A stretch of 11,715 bases of DNA from the NCBI GenBank assembly GCA_014729935.1, contig WJJB01000328.1, positions 1-11,715 of the forward strand, written 5' to 3'. Each line of letters begins with the position of its first letter. Position 1 is the stretch's first letter. Shown here one piece after another: positions 4,509 through 11,320 of the stretch. A program made the translations under genes and the position numbers. Below the pieces are notes generated by a model that had not been told where the DNA came from, did no database searches, and was given only the letters and a program-made list of their open reading frames with translations. This DNA is from Candidatus Bathyarchaeota archaeon (GTDB lineage Archaea > Asgardarchaeota > Lokiarchaeia > Sigyniarchaeales > Sigyniarchaeaceae).

Positions 4509-4736
4509 ATGTTAGATCAAAGCAAACCCGGGAGTCCGCAGTTCATGTTACCCGGGACGATCAAGCGTAAATTCATCCATTCCGTGTTCCACGTGCAGGA
4601 TCCGCCATGCCCACGGTGTAACCAACCTATGGATTTCACGATCTTGGAAAACGTGGACGGGAATGGATTGGAATACTGCAGGTGGTATTGCAAGGTGCCT
4701 GCATGCGGTTACAAGAGAGATATAGAATTGATATGA
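4509..4736 (+). CDS. Small zinc-ribbon protein of unknown function
   Basis: 75 residues, start fixed by GGAGG 8 nt upstream. The C-terminal half holds CPRC (Cys34, Cys37) and CRWYCKVPAC (Cys57, Cys61, Cys66). The pair CPxC plus WYC-x4-CGY looks like a zinc ribbon, with Cys57 as an extra cysteine. The N-terminal 30 residues (SKPGSPQFMLPGTIKRKFIHSVFHV) are basic and lack a motif I recognise. Such proteins often bind nucleic acid or act as small subunits of larger machines, but nothing here shows the partner. It is convergent with the cysteine desulfurase gene. Confidence 0.75.
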   Translation: MLDQSKPGSPQFMLPGTIKRKFIHSVFHVQDPPCPRCNQPMDFTILENVDGNGLEYCRWYCKVPACGYKRDIELI

Positions 4737-4749
4737 TCATGGAGTTCAC

Positions 4750-4777
4750 GGGGGACAAGCAACATCCCCCATTCTTG
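4750..4777. terminator. Hairpin plus T-rich tract between convergent genes
   Basis: GGGGGA (4750-4755) pairs with TCCCCC (4765-4770) around a 9-nt loop, followed by ATTCTTGCTATTTTT. The stem works in both directions. On the plus strand it ends the zinc-ribbon transcript 13 nt after its stop; on the minus strand it directly follows the cysteine desulfurase stop. Confidence 0.65.
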
Positions 4778-5983
4778 CTATTTTTCTTCCCACAGCGGTG
4801 ACATTGCTCGTAAATCACCAATGCATTTTTCCAATTCCATGGTGAAATCTTTCAACATGCTTTTGGTAGTGGAACGCCCGATGGTTACTCGAAGGCTCCC
4901 TTGTGCCAAAGACCCTGGCAAACCTATGGCTTCCAAGACATGGGAAATGGCATTGCTTTTCGAAGAGCACGCGGATCCCGTGGATACATCATATCCCGCC
5001 ATGCTCAAGCGCATCAGAAGGGATTCGCCCTCCACTCCCTTGAAGCTGAAATTCGCATTGTTGGGCAATCGCTTGGTCCGGTGCCCATTCAGGTGACTTT
5101 CAGGTATTTCTTCCAAGACCCTGTCTATCAGCATGTCTCGAAGATCCCGTTCCCTTGCCATTTCGCTTTCCATGGTGGTAAATGCGATCTCGGCCGCCTT
5201 GGCAAACCCGGCGATACCGGGTGTATTCTCGGTGGCTGGACGCAAGCCGTGCTCGTGACCGCCCCCGTGCAGGATGGGCTTGATCCACGGTTTCCCGTCC
5301 CCCTCCATTCCACCGTTTGCCATGTACAGCAATCCAACCCCCTTTGGCCCGTATATCTTGTGTGCCGATGCGGATAGGAGATGCACGCCATTCCCATCCA
5401 ACGGAAGGGGAATTTTACCGAAGGATTGCACTGCATCGGTGTGGAATATCACGCCAGCATCCCTGGAGATCTTGGACATCTCCTCGATGGGTTGCACCGT
5501 ACCGATTTCGTTATTCGCATGCATGATAGAGATTAACACGGTTCTTGGAGTGATTGCCTCCTGCATCTCCACCGGGTCTACAATTCCTTCTTCATTAACT
5601 GGCAAGAAGGTAACATCGATTCCCTTGCGTTCCAAGAACTTGCAAGTGGATAGTACAGCGGGATGTTCGATGCTAGAGGTGATGACGTGTTGCTTCCCCA
5701 CTTCATCTTCCGTGGCAAGGATGACTCCTTGAATGGCCATGTTATCTGCCTCTGTACCGCTGCCAGTGAACACGATGTTGCCCGGTTCGGTGCCCATGAC
5801 CGTGGCAATGGTTTCCCTCGAGGCTTCCAAATATTCTGCTGCCACCAAACCGGTTTCATGGAGGGATGATGGATTACCCTGGTATCCCTTGTACACCTCA
5901 ATCATGGCGTTCAACACCTCTGGATGCACGGGTGTGGTAGCACCATGGTCCAAGTACACTCTTGCTAGGTCTCTATCCTTCAT
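4778..5983 (-). CDS. nifS: Cysteine desulfurase, NifS/IscS class I
   Basis: PLP enzyme that removes sulfur from L-cysteine and passes a persulfide to Fe-S cluster assembly, tRNA thiolation and related pathways. Numbering from the ATG at 5983 (401 residues): YLDHGATTPVHPEV (10-23), GNPSSLHETG, substrate/PLP pocket residues in SIEHPAV (His107) and HANNEIGTVQP, HTDAVQSFGK (Asp183, PLP nitrogen), Schiff-base Lys209 in SASAHKIYGPKG, GHEHGLRPATENTPGIAGF, and catalytic Cys339 in STGSACSS. The long class I active-site loop is intact. Length is normal. A GTG one codon upstream (5986) is an alternative start. The upstream TATA box predicts a leaderless mRNA. No IscU/SufBC scaffold gene is next to it; the HesB-like selenoprotein at 1564 is the only other Fe-S-carrier-like gene in view. 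Confidence 0.96.
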   Translation of the reverse strand: MKDRDLARVYLDHGATTPVHPEVLNAMIEVYKGYQGNPSSLHETGLVAAEYLEASRETIATVMGTEPGNIVFTGSGTEADNMAIQGVILATEDEVGKQHVITSSIEHPAVLSTCKFLERKGIDVTFLPVNEEGIVDPVEMQEAITPRTVLISIMHANNEIGTVQPIEEMSKISRDAGVIFHTDAVQSFGKIPLPLDGNGVHLLSASAHKIYGPKGVGLLYMANGGMEGDGKPWIKPILHGGGHEHGLRPATENTPGIAGFAKAAEIAFTTMESEMARERDLRDMLIDRVLEEIPESHLNGHRTKRLPNNANFSFKGVEGESLLMRLSMAGYDVSTGSACSSKSNAISHVLEAIGLPGSLAQGSLRVTIGRSTTKSMLKDFTMELEKCIGDLRAMSPLWEEK

Positions 5984-6006
5984 CACTAATTTAGCCCCCT
6001 GTATCC

Positions 6007-6015
6007 CTTATATTC
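6007..6015 (-). promoter_or_regulatory. TATA box of the cysteine desulfurase gene (leaderless)
   Basis: On the minus strand GAATATAAG is centred 28 nt before the ATG at 5983, the distance expected when transcription begins at the start codon itself. No Shine-Dalgarno sequence is evident just upstream of the ATG, in keeping with a leaderless message. Confidence 0.6.
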
Positions 6016-6057
6016 TTTCCCCCTTCCACGGGAACCAAGCATCAATCCAAGGGCATT

Positions 6058-6191
6058 GAAACACCGGTTTCGTGGTTGAATACCGGGGTTTCCAGGGAAG
6101 GGGCTGGTTCCATCGTTCCACCCATGTTAGCTCGCTGCTTCAGCACGCGTGCTAGGTGAGGGAACGGGAGGGTTAATGGAAAAACCAGCCC
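6058..6191. other. Highly structured stretch in the divergent desulfurase / acetyl-CoA synthetase gap
   Basis: Three nested or adjacent pairings are visible. Hairpin 1: GAAAC-a-CCGGT (6058-6068) with ACCGG-g-GTTTC (6082-6092), extendable inward by TTC/GAA. Stem 2: GGGCTGGTT (6101-6109) with AACCAGCCC (6183-6191), a perfect 9-bp closing helix. Inside it, CGTTCC (6114-6119) with GGAACG (6161-6166), and GCTG-CTT-CAGC (6134-6144). An ncRNA, a riboswitch-like leader or protein-binding DNA could all explain this. Neither strand shows a coding frame I trust. Most of it lies upstream of the likely acetyl-CoA synthetase TATA box, so an mRNA leader is not the simplest reading. Confidence 0.35.
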
Positions 6192-6244
6192 TCGGGTTAA
6201 TTTTAAAATGCTTGTTGAATAGACTAATTCATTACACGCGTGCT
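6142..6244. repeat. Repeated palindromic decamer CACGCGTGCT
   Basis: CACGCGTGCT occurs at 6144-6153, where it is part of the perfect 12-bp palindrome AGCACGCGTGCT (6142-6153), and again at 6235-6244. The copies are 91 nt apart and flank an AT-rich stretch (GGTTAATTTTAAAATG, 6195-6210). This looks like a pair of protein-binding sites in the divergent promoter region. Confidence 0.4.
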
Positions 6245-6273
6245 CCCTTGGGGAAGCGCGTGGTGGCGATAGG

Positions 6274-6319
6274 TTACTATTAAGTGAAGTTGAAATGAGA
6301 AACATTTCAATCATTTCAA
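6274..6319 (+). promoter_or_regulatory. Acetyl-CoA synthetase promoter with TTGAAATG / CATTTCAA repeats
   Basis: TTACTATTAAG (6274-6284) is the nearest TATA-like element. Just after it TTGAAATG (6290-6297) and CATTTCAA (6303-6310) form a perfect 8-bp inverted repeat with a 5-nt spacer, and CATTTCAA recurs directly at 6312-6319. The last copy can also pair with TGAAAT (6324-6329) across the ATG at 6320. The site overlaps the expected transcription start, as a repressor operator would. Confidence 0.5.
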
Positions 6320-6334
6320 ATGGTGAAATTCTAC

Positions 6335-8362
6335 ATGTCAAGTGAGCAAGAAAAGGAAAAAAGCAAGAAGTATTATCCCCTTCCCGAGCTCTCGGAAAAT
6401 GCGAGGGTCAAGAGCATGGACGAGTACAAGAAGATGTGGAAGAAATCCATCGAGGATCCCGATGCATTCTGGGCCGAGGAAGCTAAAATGGTAGACTGGT
6501 TCGAACCCTACGACAAGGTTTGGATCCAAGAAAGCAAGTATGATGATAATTTCGTTGGACAGTGGTTCGTTGGTGGCAAGTTGAACGTGGTTTACAACTG
6601 CATCGATCGGTGGATTGAGAAGGGATATGGTGATGAAATCGCCCTGATCTGGATAGGTGAAGACGATACCGAGAAAAAGTACACGTACAAGACCTTGAAA
6701 GATGATGTGTGCAAGGCAGCTAATGCATTAAAGGAGCTTGGTGTCGAAAAAGGTGACCGTGTATGCATATGGCTTCCAATGGTTGCAGATCTGGCAATCG
6801 TGATGCTCGCCTGCGCGAGAATTGGTGCTATTCATTCGATCGTGTTCGGTGGTTTCTCCGCGGAATCCGTCAAGGACAGGATCGATGATTCCGATTGTAA
6901 GTTGCTCATCGTTGCCGACCAGACCCGCAGGGCTGGCAAGGCAAAACCGATGAAAGATAACTTGGAAGGGATTATCGAGGAATGTTCGTCGATCGAGCAC
7001 GTGTGCATTGTCAAGGTTACCGGCGCAGATACCTATTCTTACGATAAGGACGTTGATTTCACTGCACTCATGGATAAGCAATCCACCGATTGCGAATGCG
7101 AGGTCATGGACGCCGAGGACCCTCTGTTCATCCTGTACACGTCCGGTACCACAGGTAAGCCAAAAGGTGTCGTGCATACCACCGCGGGATACCTGGTGTA
7201 TGGCATGTCGACCAACAAGTACGTATGGGATTATAGCTGCTTGATAGACTTGAAAGGTGTTAAGCCGAAGGACAGGGACGTCTGGTACTGCACTGCGGAT
7301 ATCGGGTGGATCACGGGGCACACGCAAATCATTTACTCTCCCCTCGCCCTAGGCGCAATTTCCATCATGTACGAGGGCGTCCCAACTTGGCCACACAAGG
7401 GTAGGTTCTGGGAACTGTGCCAGAAATACAACGTGACCCACTTCTACACGGCCCCAACTGCCATCCGTGCCCTCATGAAATTCGGTGACGAGGAGGTCAA
7501 GAAATGGGACCTCTCCAAACTCAAGATGCTCGGTACGGTTGGCGAGGTCTGCAACTGGCCAGAATGGAAATGGTATTGGACGGTAGTCGGTAATGGATCT
7601 ACTGGTGAGAAGCCCGTTGGCAGGCCAATCGTGGATAGCTACTGGCAGACGGAAACGGGTTCCTACATGATGGTGAATTTCGGAGCGATTACGCCCATGA
7701 AGCCAGGCTCGTGCACGTTTCCGTTCTTTGGAGTCAACCCGAAATTGCTTGATGAGGAAGGCGACGAAGTCGAGAAGACCAACACGCAAGCATATTTCGC
7801 ATACGATCGACCATGGCCTGGTCTCATGCGCTCGGTGTGGGGTGATCATCCACGTTTCGTGAACACCTATCTCAAGAAATTTGATGGCCATTACTTCACT
7901 GGTGATTACGCCATGATCGACGACGAAGGGTATTACTTCATCCTTGGACGCTCCGATGACGTGATCAAGGTATCCGGGCACCGGCTCGGTTCCGCAGAAG
8001 TTGAATCCGCCATCAACAGCCATCCGAAGGTTGCGGAAAGCGCGGTCGTGCCATACCCGCATCCGGTAAAGGGTTCAACCATTTTTGCCTACGTGACCTT
8101 GATGACTGGCGTGGATCCCTCGGATGATCTCAAGAAGGACATCCAAAAGCACACGAGGAAGGTGGCGGGACCAGCAGTTCTTCCAGAGATCATCATGTTC
8201 ACCGAAGCGGTTCCAAAAACTCGCTCGGGCAAGATCATGAGAAGGATCCTGAAAGCGATTGCCACCAAGCAGGATATCGGGAACACCATGACATTGGCGA
8301 ACCCGGAAGTTGTCGAGAACCTGATCGAAGAGCGCGAGAAGCTCGGCGAGATCAAGTTCTGA
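6335..8362 (+). CDS. acsA: Acetyl-CoA synthetase, AMP-forming (Acs-type)
   Basis: ATP-dependent activation of acetate (or a close short-chain acid) to acyl-CoA via an acyl-AMP, in the cytoplasm. Numbering from the alternative ATG at 6320 (680 residues): N-terminal Acs domain with PLPELSENARVKS and NVVYNCIDRW; P-loop YTSGTTGKPKG (273-283); DIGWITGHTQIIYSPLALGA; acyl-pocket Trp442 in YWQTETG; C-terminal domain with GDYAMIDDEGYYFILGRSDDVIKVSGHRLG; and PKTRSGKIMRR with Lys638, the usual regulatory acetylation and catalytic lysine. Two differences from classical Acs: VGEVCNWPEW replaces VGEPINPEAW in the nucleotide-binding segment, and about ten extra residues lie around 305-316. ATG 6335 is preferred because GGTGA (6322-6326) lies 8 nt before it; ATG 6320 remains possible. 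The exact acid used is uncertain. Confidence 0.93.
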   Translation: MSSEQEKEKSKKYYPLPELSENARVKSMDEYKKMWKKSIEDPDAFWAEEAKMVDWFEPYDKVWIQESKYDDNFVGQWFVGGKLNVVYNCIDRWIEKGYGDEIALIWIGEDDTEKKYTYKTLKDDVCKAANALKELGVEKGDRVCIWLPMVADLAIVMLACARIGAIHSIVFGGFSAESVKDRIDDSDCKLLIVADQTRRAGKAKPMKDNLEGIIEECSSIEHVCIVKVTGADTYSYDKDVDFTALMDKQSTDCECEVMDAEDPLFILYTSGTTGKPKGVVHTTAGYLVYGMSTNKYVWDYSCLIDLKGVKPKDRDVWYCTADIGWITGHTQIIYSPLALGAISIMYEGVPTWPHKGRFWELCQKYNVTHFYTAPTAIRALMKFGDEEVKKWDLSKLKMLGTVGEVCNWPEWKWYWTVVGNGSTGEKPVGRPIVDSYWQTETGSYMMVNFGAITPMKPGSCTFPFFGVNPKLLDEEGDEVEKTNTQAYFAYDRPWPGLMRSVWGDHPRFVNTYLKKFDGHYFTGDYAMIDDEGYYFILGRSDDVIKVSGHRLGSAEVESAINSHPKVAESAVVPYPHPVKGSTIFAYVTLMTGVDPSDDLKKDIQKHTRKVAGPAVLPEIIMFTEAVPKTRSGKIMRRILKAIATKQDIGNTMTLANPEVVENLIEEREKLGEIKF

Positions 8363-8383
8363 ACATGATCTTCGCTTTACCAA

Positions 8384-8441
8384 TTTTTTTTCTATCTTTT
8401 TAATCCATGAAGCCGTTTTTTTAGGAGTTCGATGGTTTTTT
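8384..8441 (+). terminator. Series of T runs after acetyl-CoA synthetase
   Basis: T8 (8384-8391), T5 (8397-8401), T7 (8416-8422) and T6 (8436-8441) follow the stop codon within 80 nt. Multiple oligo-T tracts are typical of efficient archaeal termination. No other feature is seen in this gap except the PHP promoter. Confidence 0.6.
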
Positions 8442-8478
8442 CCACGCCATGACGGAGTATTCGTCGGATATTCGCTGA

Positions 8479-8489
8479 GAATTAATAAC
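8479..8489 (+). promoter_or_regulatory. TATA box of the PHP gene (leaderless)
   Basis: GAATTAATAAC is centred about 27 nt before the ATG at 8512, so transcription should begin at or next to the start codon. No Shine-Dalgarno sequence is present. Confidence 0.5.
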
Positions 8490-8511
8490 TCATCCTTGAT
8501 TCCGTGGATTG

Positions 8512-9234
8512 ATGCTTGCCTTCGATAGTCACGTGCACACGCGTTTTTCCGATGGGACCATTTTCTATAATGGAATAGCCGATCTAAAGGAATTGCAGCT
8601 CAAGCACGGGTTTGATGCTTTTACCATCACGGACCACAACACGACCAAGGGATTGCGATACACCCGCAGGGCATGCGAGCAGCTCGGGATCCCATTCATT
8701 CCAGGAGTGGAAATCTCGACGAAGGAGGGTCATGTGGCTGCATATGGCGTTGAACGATGGGACCATCCAGCGTACCGCCTTCCCCTCGTGGAAGCGCTCG
8801 AACTATTGATGGAGCAGAACGCTGTCATCGTGCCAGCACACCCGTTTGACGGCAGGATGGGCATCGGGAACCTGATCTTTGAACCTGCCATCAAGCGCAT
8901 GATCCACGGTTTCGAGATCTTCAACGGGGCATCTCCCAGGCAGAATCTCCGGTGCACCAGGAAGGCAGGAAATCTCCCCGGGGAGTTAGCGATGTATGCT
9001 GGCTCGGATTGTCATTCGAAGGTCATGTTCTACCGGTATCATGTTGAGCTGGATTGCAACTCCACCAAGGTTGATGATATCTTGGAAGCCATGCGGGATA
9101 CCACCAAGGTGAAGCCCGTTGGGTCTCTCCTGGAGATCCTACGGTGGATAGGCGATTACGTGCCTGCAGAGATAGGACGTAGGAAGTTAAAACGAGCAAG
9201 GAAGGGTGTAGAGGTTCCCGAATTGTTTTCGTGA
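8512..9234 (+). CDS. PHP-domain metal-dependent phosphoesterase
   Basis: Predicted metal-dependent phosphoesterase of the polymerase-and-histidinol-phosphatase superfamily, 240 residues. Metal ligands are visible in order: DSHVHTRFSDG (His7, His9), TITDHNT (Asp41, His42), PGVEIST (Glu67), GHVAAYG (His74), PAHPFDG (His110) and GSDCHS (Asp166, His168). This set and length match stand-alone PHP proteins related to TrpH/YciV, which act on nucleoside 3',5'-bisphosphates or short oligonucleotides; the substrate here is not fixed by sequence. The C-terminal tail IGRRKLKRARKG is strongly basic and could contact nucleic acid. A TTG one codon upstream (8509) is an unlikely start. It is convergent with the ceramidase/PIG-L gene, with a gap of 37 nt. 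Confidence 0.88.
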   Translation: MLAFDSHVHTRFSDGTIFYNGIADLKELQLKHGFDAFTITDHNTTKGLRYTRRACEQLGIPFIPGVEISTKEGHVAAYGVERWDHPAYRLPLVEALELLMEQNAVIVPAHPFDGRMGIGNLIFEPAIKRMIHGFEIFNGASPRQNLRCTRKAGNLPGELAMYAGSDCHSKVMFYRYHVELDCNSTKVDDILEAMRDTTKVKPVGSLLEILRWIGDYVPAEIGRRKLKRARKGVEVPELFS

Positions 9235-9271
9235 TAGCAGGCATGCCCAGTTAATCGTTGGTTGCCGCTGT

Positions 9272-11281
9272 TCAAGGATCTCTTGCAAGATCTCGTAGCA
9301 TGCCAGCACCCACCTTGTTGAATGCCTCGGCATACCGCGTTCCTGCTCTTTTTCCCCATTCCCTGTCCATCAAGCGAACCAGCAGGTTCACCTTGGTTAT
9401 ACTTGGATGATCCTTTTCTAGCAAATCCACGTGGAGCTTGCATGCCCGGGCGAGTAATAATTGTTGCCTGAAGAAATTTTCCATGACACTCTCGTGCATG
9501 CAGATGGCGTGCACCTTATCTCCCACGAAATCCGAGATGTCCATGAAATGATTCACCACGGTTGGATTTCTTGCAAAAAGAAGCCTTTCTCCCACCGCGT
9601 GAATTCCAAGCCCCTCCTGAAAATGCTGGGGATAGAGGGCATCAAAGGACGCCTGCCAGCATGCCTCATTGACTGCCCTTGCCACCATCACATGATCTTG
9701 GTTTTCCTCATCAATTCCATTCAGGTCAAAGCTGATGACAGTATCCGGTTGGTAAGCCCGGATCAAGCGAACGATCTTTTCCCGCAATTCGATGTAATCC
9801 TCCCCGGCGAGATAATCGGAAGGATACATCAGGTGCACGATTTCCGTTGCTCCCAAGAATTCGTAGGCACTATCTGCTTCCCGTTGGTTAATGCGGATAG
9901 CATCCTCCCGCGATAACCCAACAGCATCTTCCCAATCATCGCACACGCGCACGCACACGATTTTGTTCCCCTCGGTAGCGAGTTTCTTGAGTGTCCCTCC
10001 GCACCAGATGGACAAGTCATCCGCGTGGGCACCAACGGCAAGGATGGTCTTGTACTGGAAGATGTCCTTCATGCAGGATCGCAACATGGTTGTAGCCGCC
10101 GGCCCCATGGATTCATCCTCGTGCCCGGTAAACTGGGCATGGTTCACTGGGTCCTTCCACCTGACGGATTCGTGCCTGAATTCCTTGAGTGGGATGAAAT
10201 ATCCAAGTGCATCATTCGACAAGCTAATGATCACGGGCTGCTCCCATCTCTCGTTATCCGGTACGTCTCGGTGGAGTCCCTTAATCAAACCTGGAAACGG
10301 TTCCCCAGGCAAGTGCAACAGGTCCACTGATCCAATGCGTAACTTGCCGATGGTTGAACGCACGTTGCCATCATTATAGTATTGATCGCTAAAGACTCCC
10401 AATGAAAACAAGACGTGGAAGTCATCATTCTGAACAGGGACATGCACAACACGTTGGCGTATCTCCAGGCCAGGATCTTCAACGCTCATGGGCTGTTCGA
10501 GCAATGATTCAATGGTTCCGTGTAAATCTTTGGCATATTTGGTCAACGCATCAAATCCTTGCTCGCAAGCCACCGGCGATTGACTTCCGCAGCATCCCAG
10601 TCCGAATAACGCGACGCACCCATGGTTTCTCTCGATCCAAGAAGATACCAAGCTTGGATAGTCCCCTGATATCAAGACATTTTCCCTGTTCGTGATCTCA
10701 GGCTGCGCGCTGAATCCCCAGAGCATGGAAACCAGGTTACCATCCGCTCCCTTGAAGCCGATGATGGTTATGGTTCCATCTAAATCACTTGGTTCCCTGA
10801 AATTCACAACCAGGTCACTCCTCTCGCCGTGGCATTTCAAAAGGTCCACTGGAACCATGTTCATGGACGCTTCCTTGATGGCGTCAAGAATGGCATTCAA
10901 CAGGAAATACCGATACCTCTTGTTCTCTCCAGAAACGCCGAGATGAGCCCCCCATAATCCCATGGTATCAGGACCAGCATGGGTATGCGTCGAGAAGATG
11001 AACACGTTCCTTGCCGGGAATCCCCATGCTTCAAGTGGCACTTTAATCTCTTGGACGAAATCACCAAGCAAACCGATGGATTCAACAGAAACCAAGGCTA
11101 TTTTCGTGTTACCATCGAATAGCACCATGGCCCTAGCATGGATGTCATCGTGAACACCACTTGCTATCTTTGCGCCCCTGGGCTGATCGATACCCGGGGC
11201 CAGGTAGCCGGCAATTCGCACCGGTCCCAGATCAGGCGTGGGAGTTATGCATTTCTTGGCAACGCCGCAGGATAATCCCAT
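9272..11281 (-). CDS. Two-domain protein: neutral-ceramidase-like domain plus PIG-L (LmbE) deacetylase domain
   Basis: 669 residues. Residues 1 to about 400 follow the neutral/alkaline ceramidase N-terminal domain: GVAKKCITP, IAGYLAPG, SGVHDDIHARAMVL (His44), NVFIFSTHTHAGPDT (His99, His101), LISGDYPS (Ser205), LHLPGEPFPG (Glu327) and NDALGYFIPLKEF (Tyr361). Residues about 411-660 are a PIG-L/LmbE zinc deacetylase: ILAVGAHADDLSIWCGGTL (His419, Asp421, Asp422) and ENQDHVMVARAV (His530). Both families cleave amide bonds (N-acyl-sphingosine; N-acetyl sugars), so a joint deacylation role on a lipid or sugar is attractive but inferred. The expected zinc His of the ceramidase domain (FAxHP) reads FSAQP, Gln193. 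The PIG-L motif is AHADDL in place of AHPDDE. No signal peptide is seen, so it is probably cytoplasmic. It follows the 4Fe-4S gene by 39 nt. Confidence 0.85.
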   Translation of the reverse strand: MGLSCGVAKKCITPTPDLGPVRIAGYLAPGIDQPRGAKIASGVHDDIHARAMVLFDGNTKIALVSVESIGLLGDFVQEIKVPLEAWGFPARNVFIFSTHTHAGPDTMGLWGAHLGVSGENKRYRYFLLNAILDAIKEASMNMVPVDLLKCHGERSDLVVNFREPSDLDGTITIIGFKGADGNLVSMLWGFSAQPEITNRENVLISGDYPSLVSSWIERNHGCVALFGLGCCGSQSPVACEQGFDALTKYAKDLHGTIESLLEQPMSVEDPGLEIRQRVVHVPVQNDDFHVLFSLGVFSDQYYNDGNVRSTIGKLRIGSVDLLHLPGEPFPGLIKGLHRDVPDNERWEQPVIISLSNDALGYFIPLKEFRHESVRWKDPVNHAQFTGHEDESMGPAATTMLRSCMKDIFQYKTILAVGAHADDLSIWCGGTLKKLATEGNKIVCVRVCDDWEDAVGLSREDAIRINQREADSAYEFLGATEIVHLMYPSDYLAGEDYIELREKIVRLIRAYQPDTVISFDLNGIDEENQDHVMVARAVNEACWQASFDALYPQHFQEGLGIHAVGERLLFARNPTVVNHFMDISDFVGDKVHAICMHESVMENFFRQQLLLARACKLHVDLLEKDHPSITKVNLLVRLMDREWGKRAGTRYAEAFNKVGAGMLRDLARDP

Positions 11282-11302
11282 GAGGATACATGGCCCCGGG
11301 AT

Positions 11303-11312
11303 CTATAATAGT
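11303..11312 (-). promoter_or_regulatory. TATA box of the ceramidase/PIG-L gene
   Basis: On the minus strand ACTATTATAG is centred about 26 nt before the ATG at 11281, inside the short gap after the 4Fe-4S gene. It suggests a leaderless internal promoter, so this gene may be transcribed alone as well as from an upstream promoter. Confidence 0.45.
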
Positions 11313-11320
11313 ATTCTTCC

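Noticed and set aside
6042..6341. Minus-strand frame of 99 codons in the divergent gap.
   Set aside because: It crosses the acetyl-CoA synthetase start region and the structured stretch, has no motif and no promoter or ribosome site of its own.
7349..8062. Minus-strand frame of 237 codons within acetyl-CoA synthetase.
   Set aside because: It is an antisense shadow; the plus-strand frame is fully conserved here.
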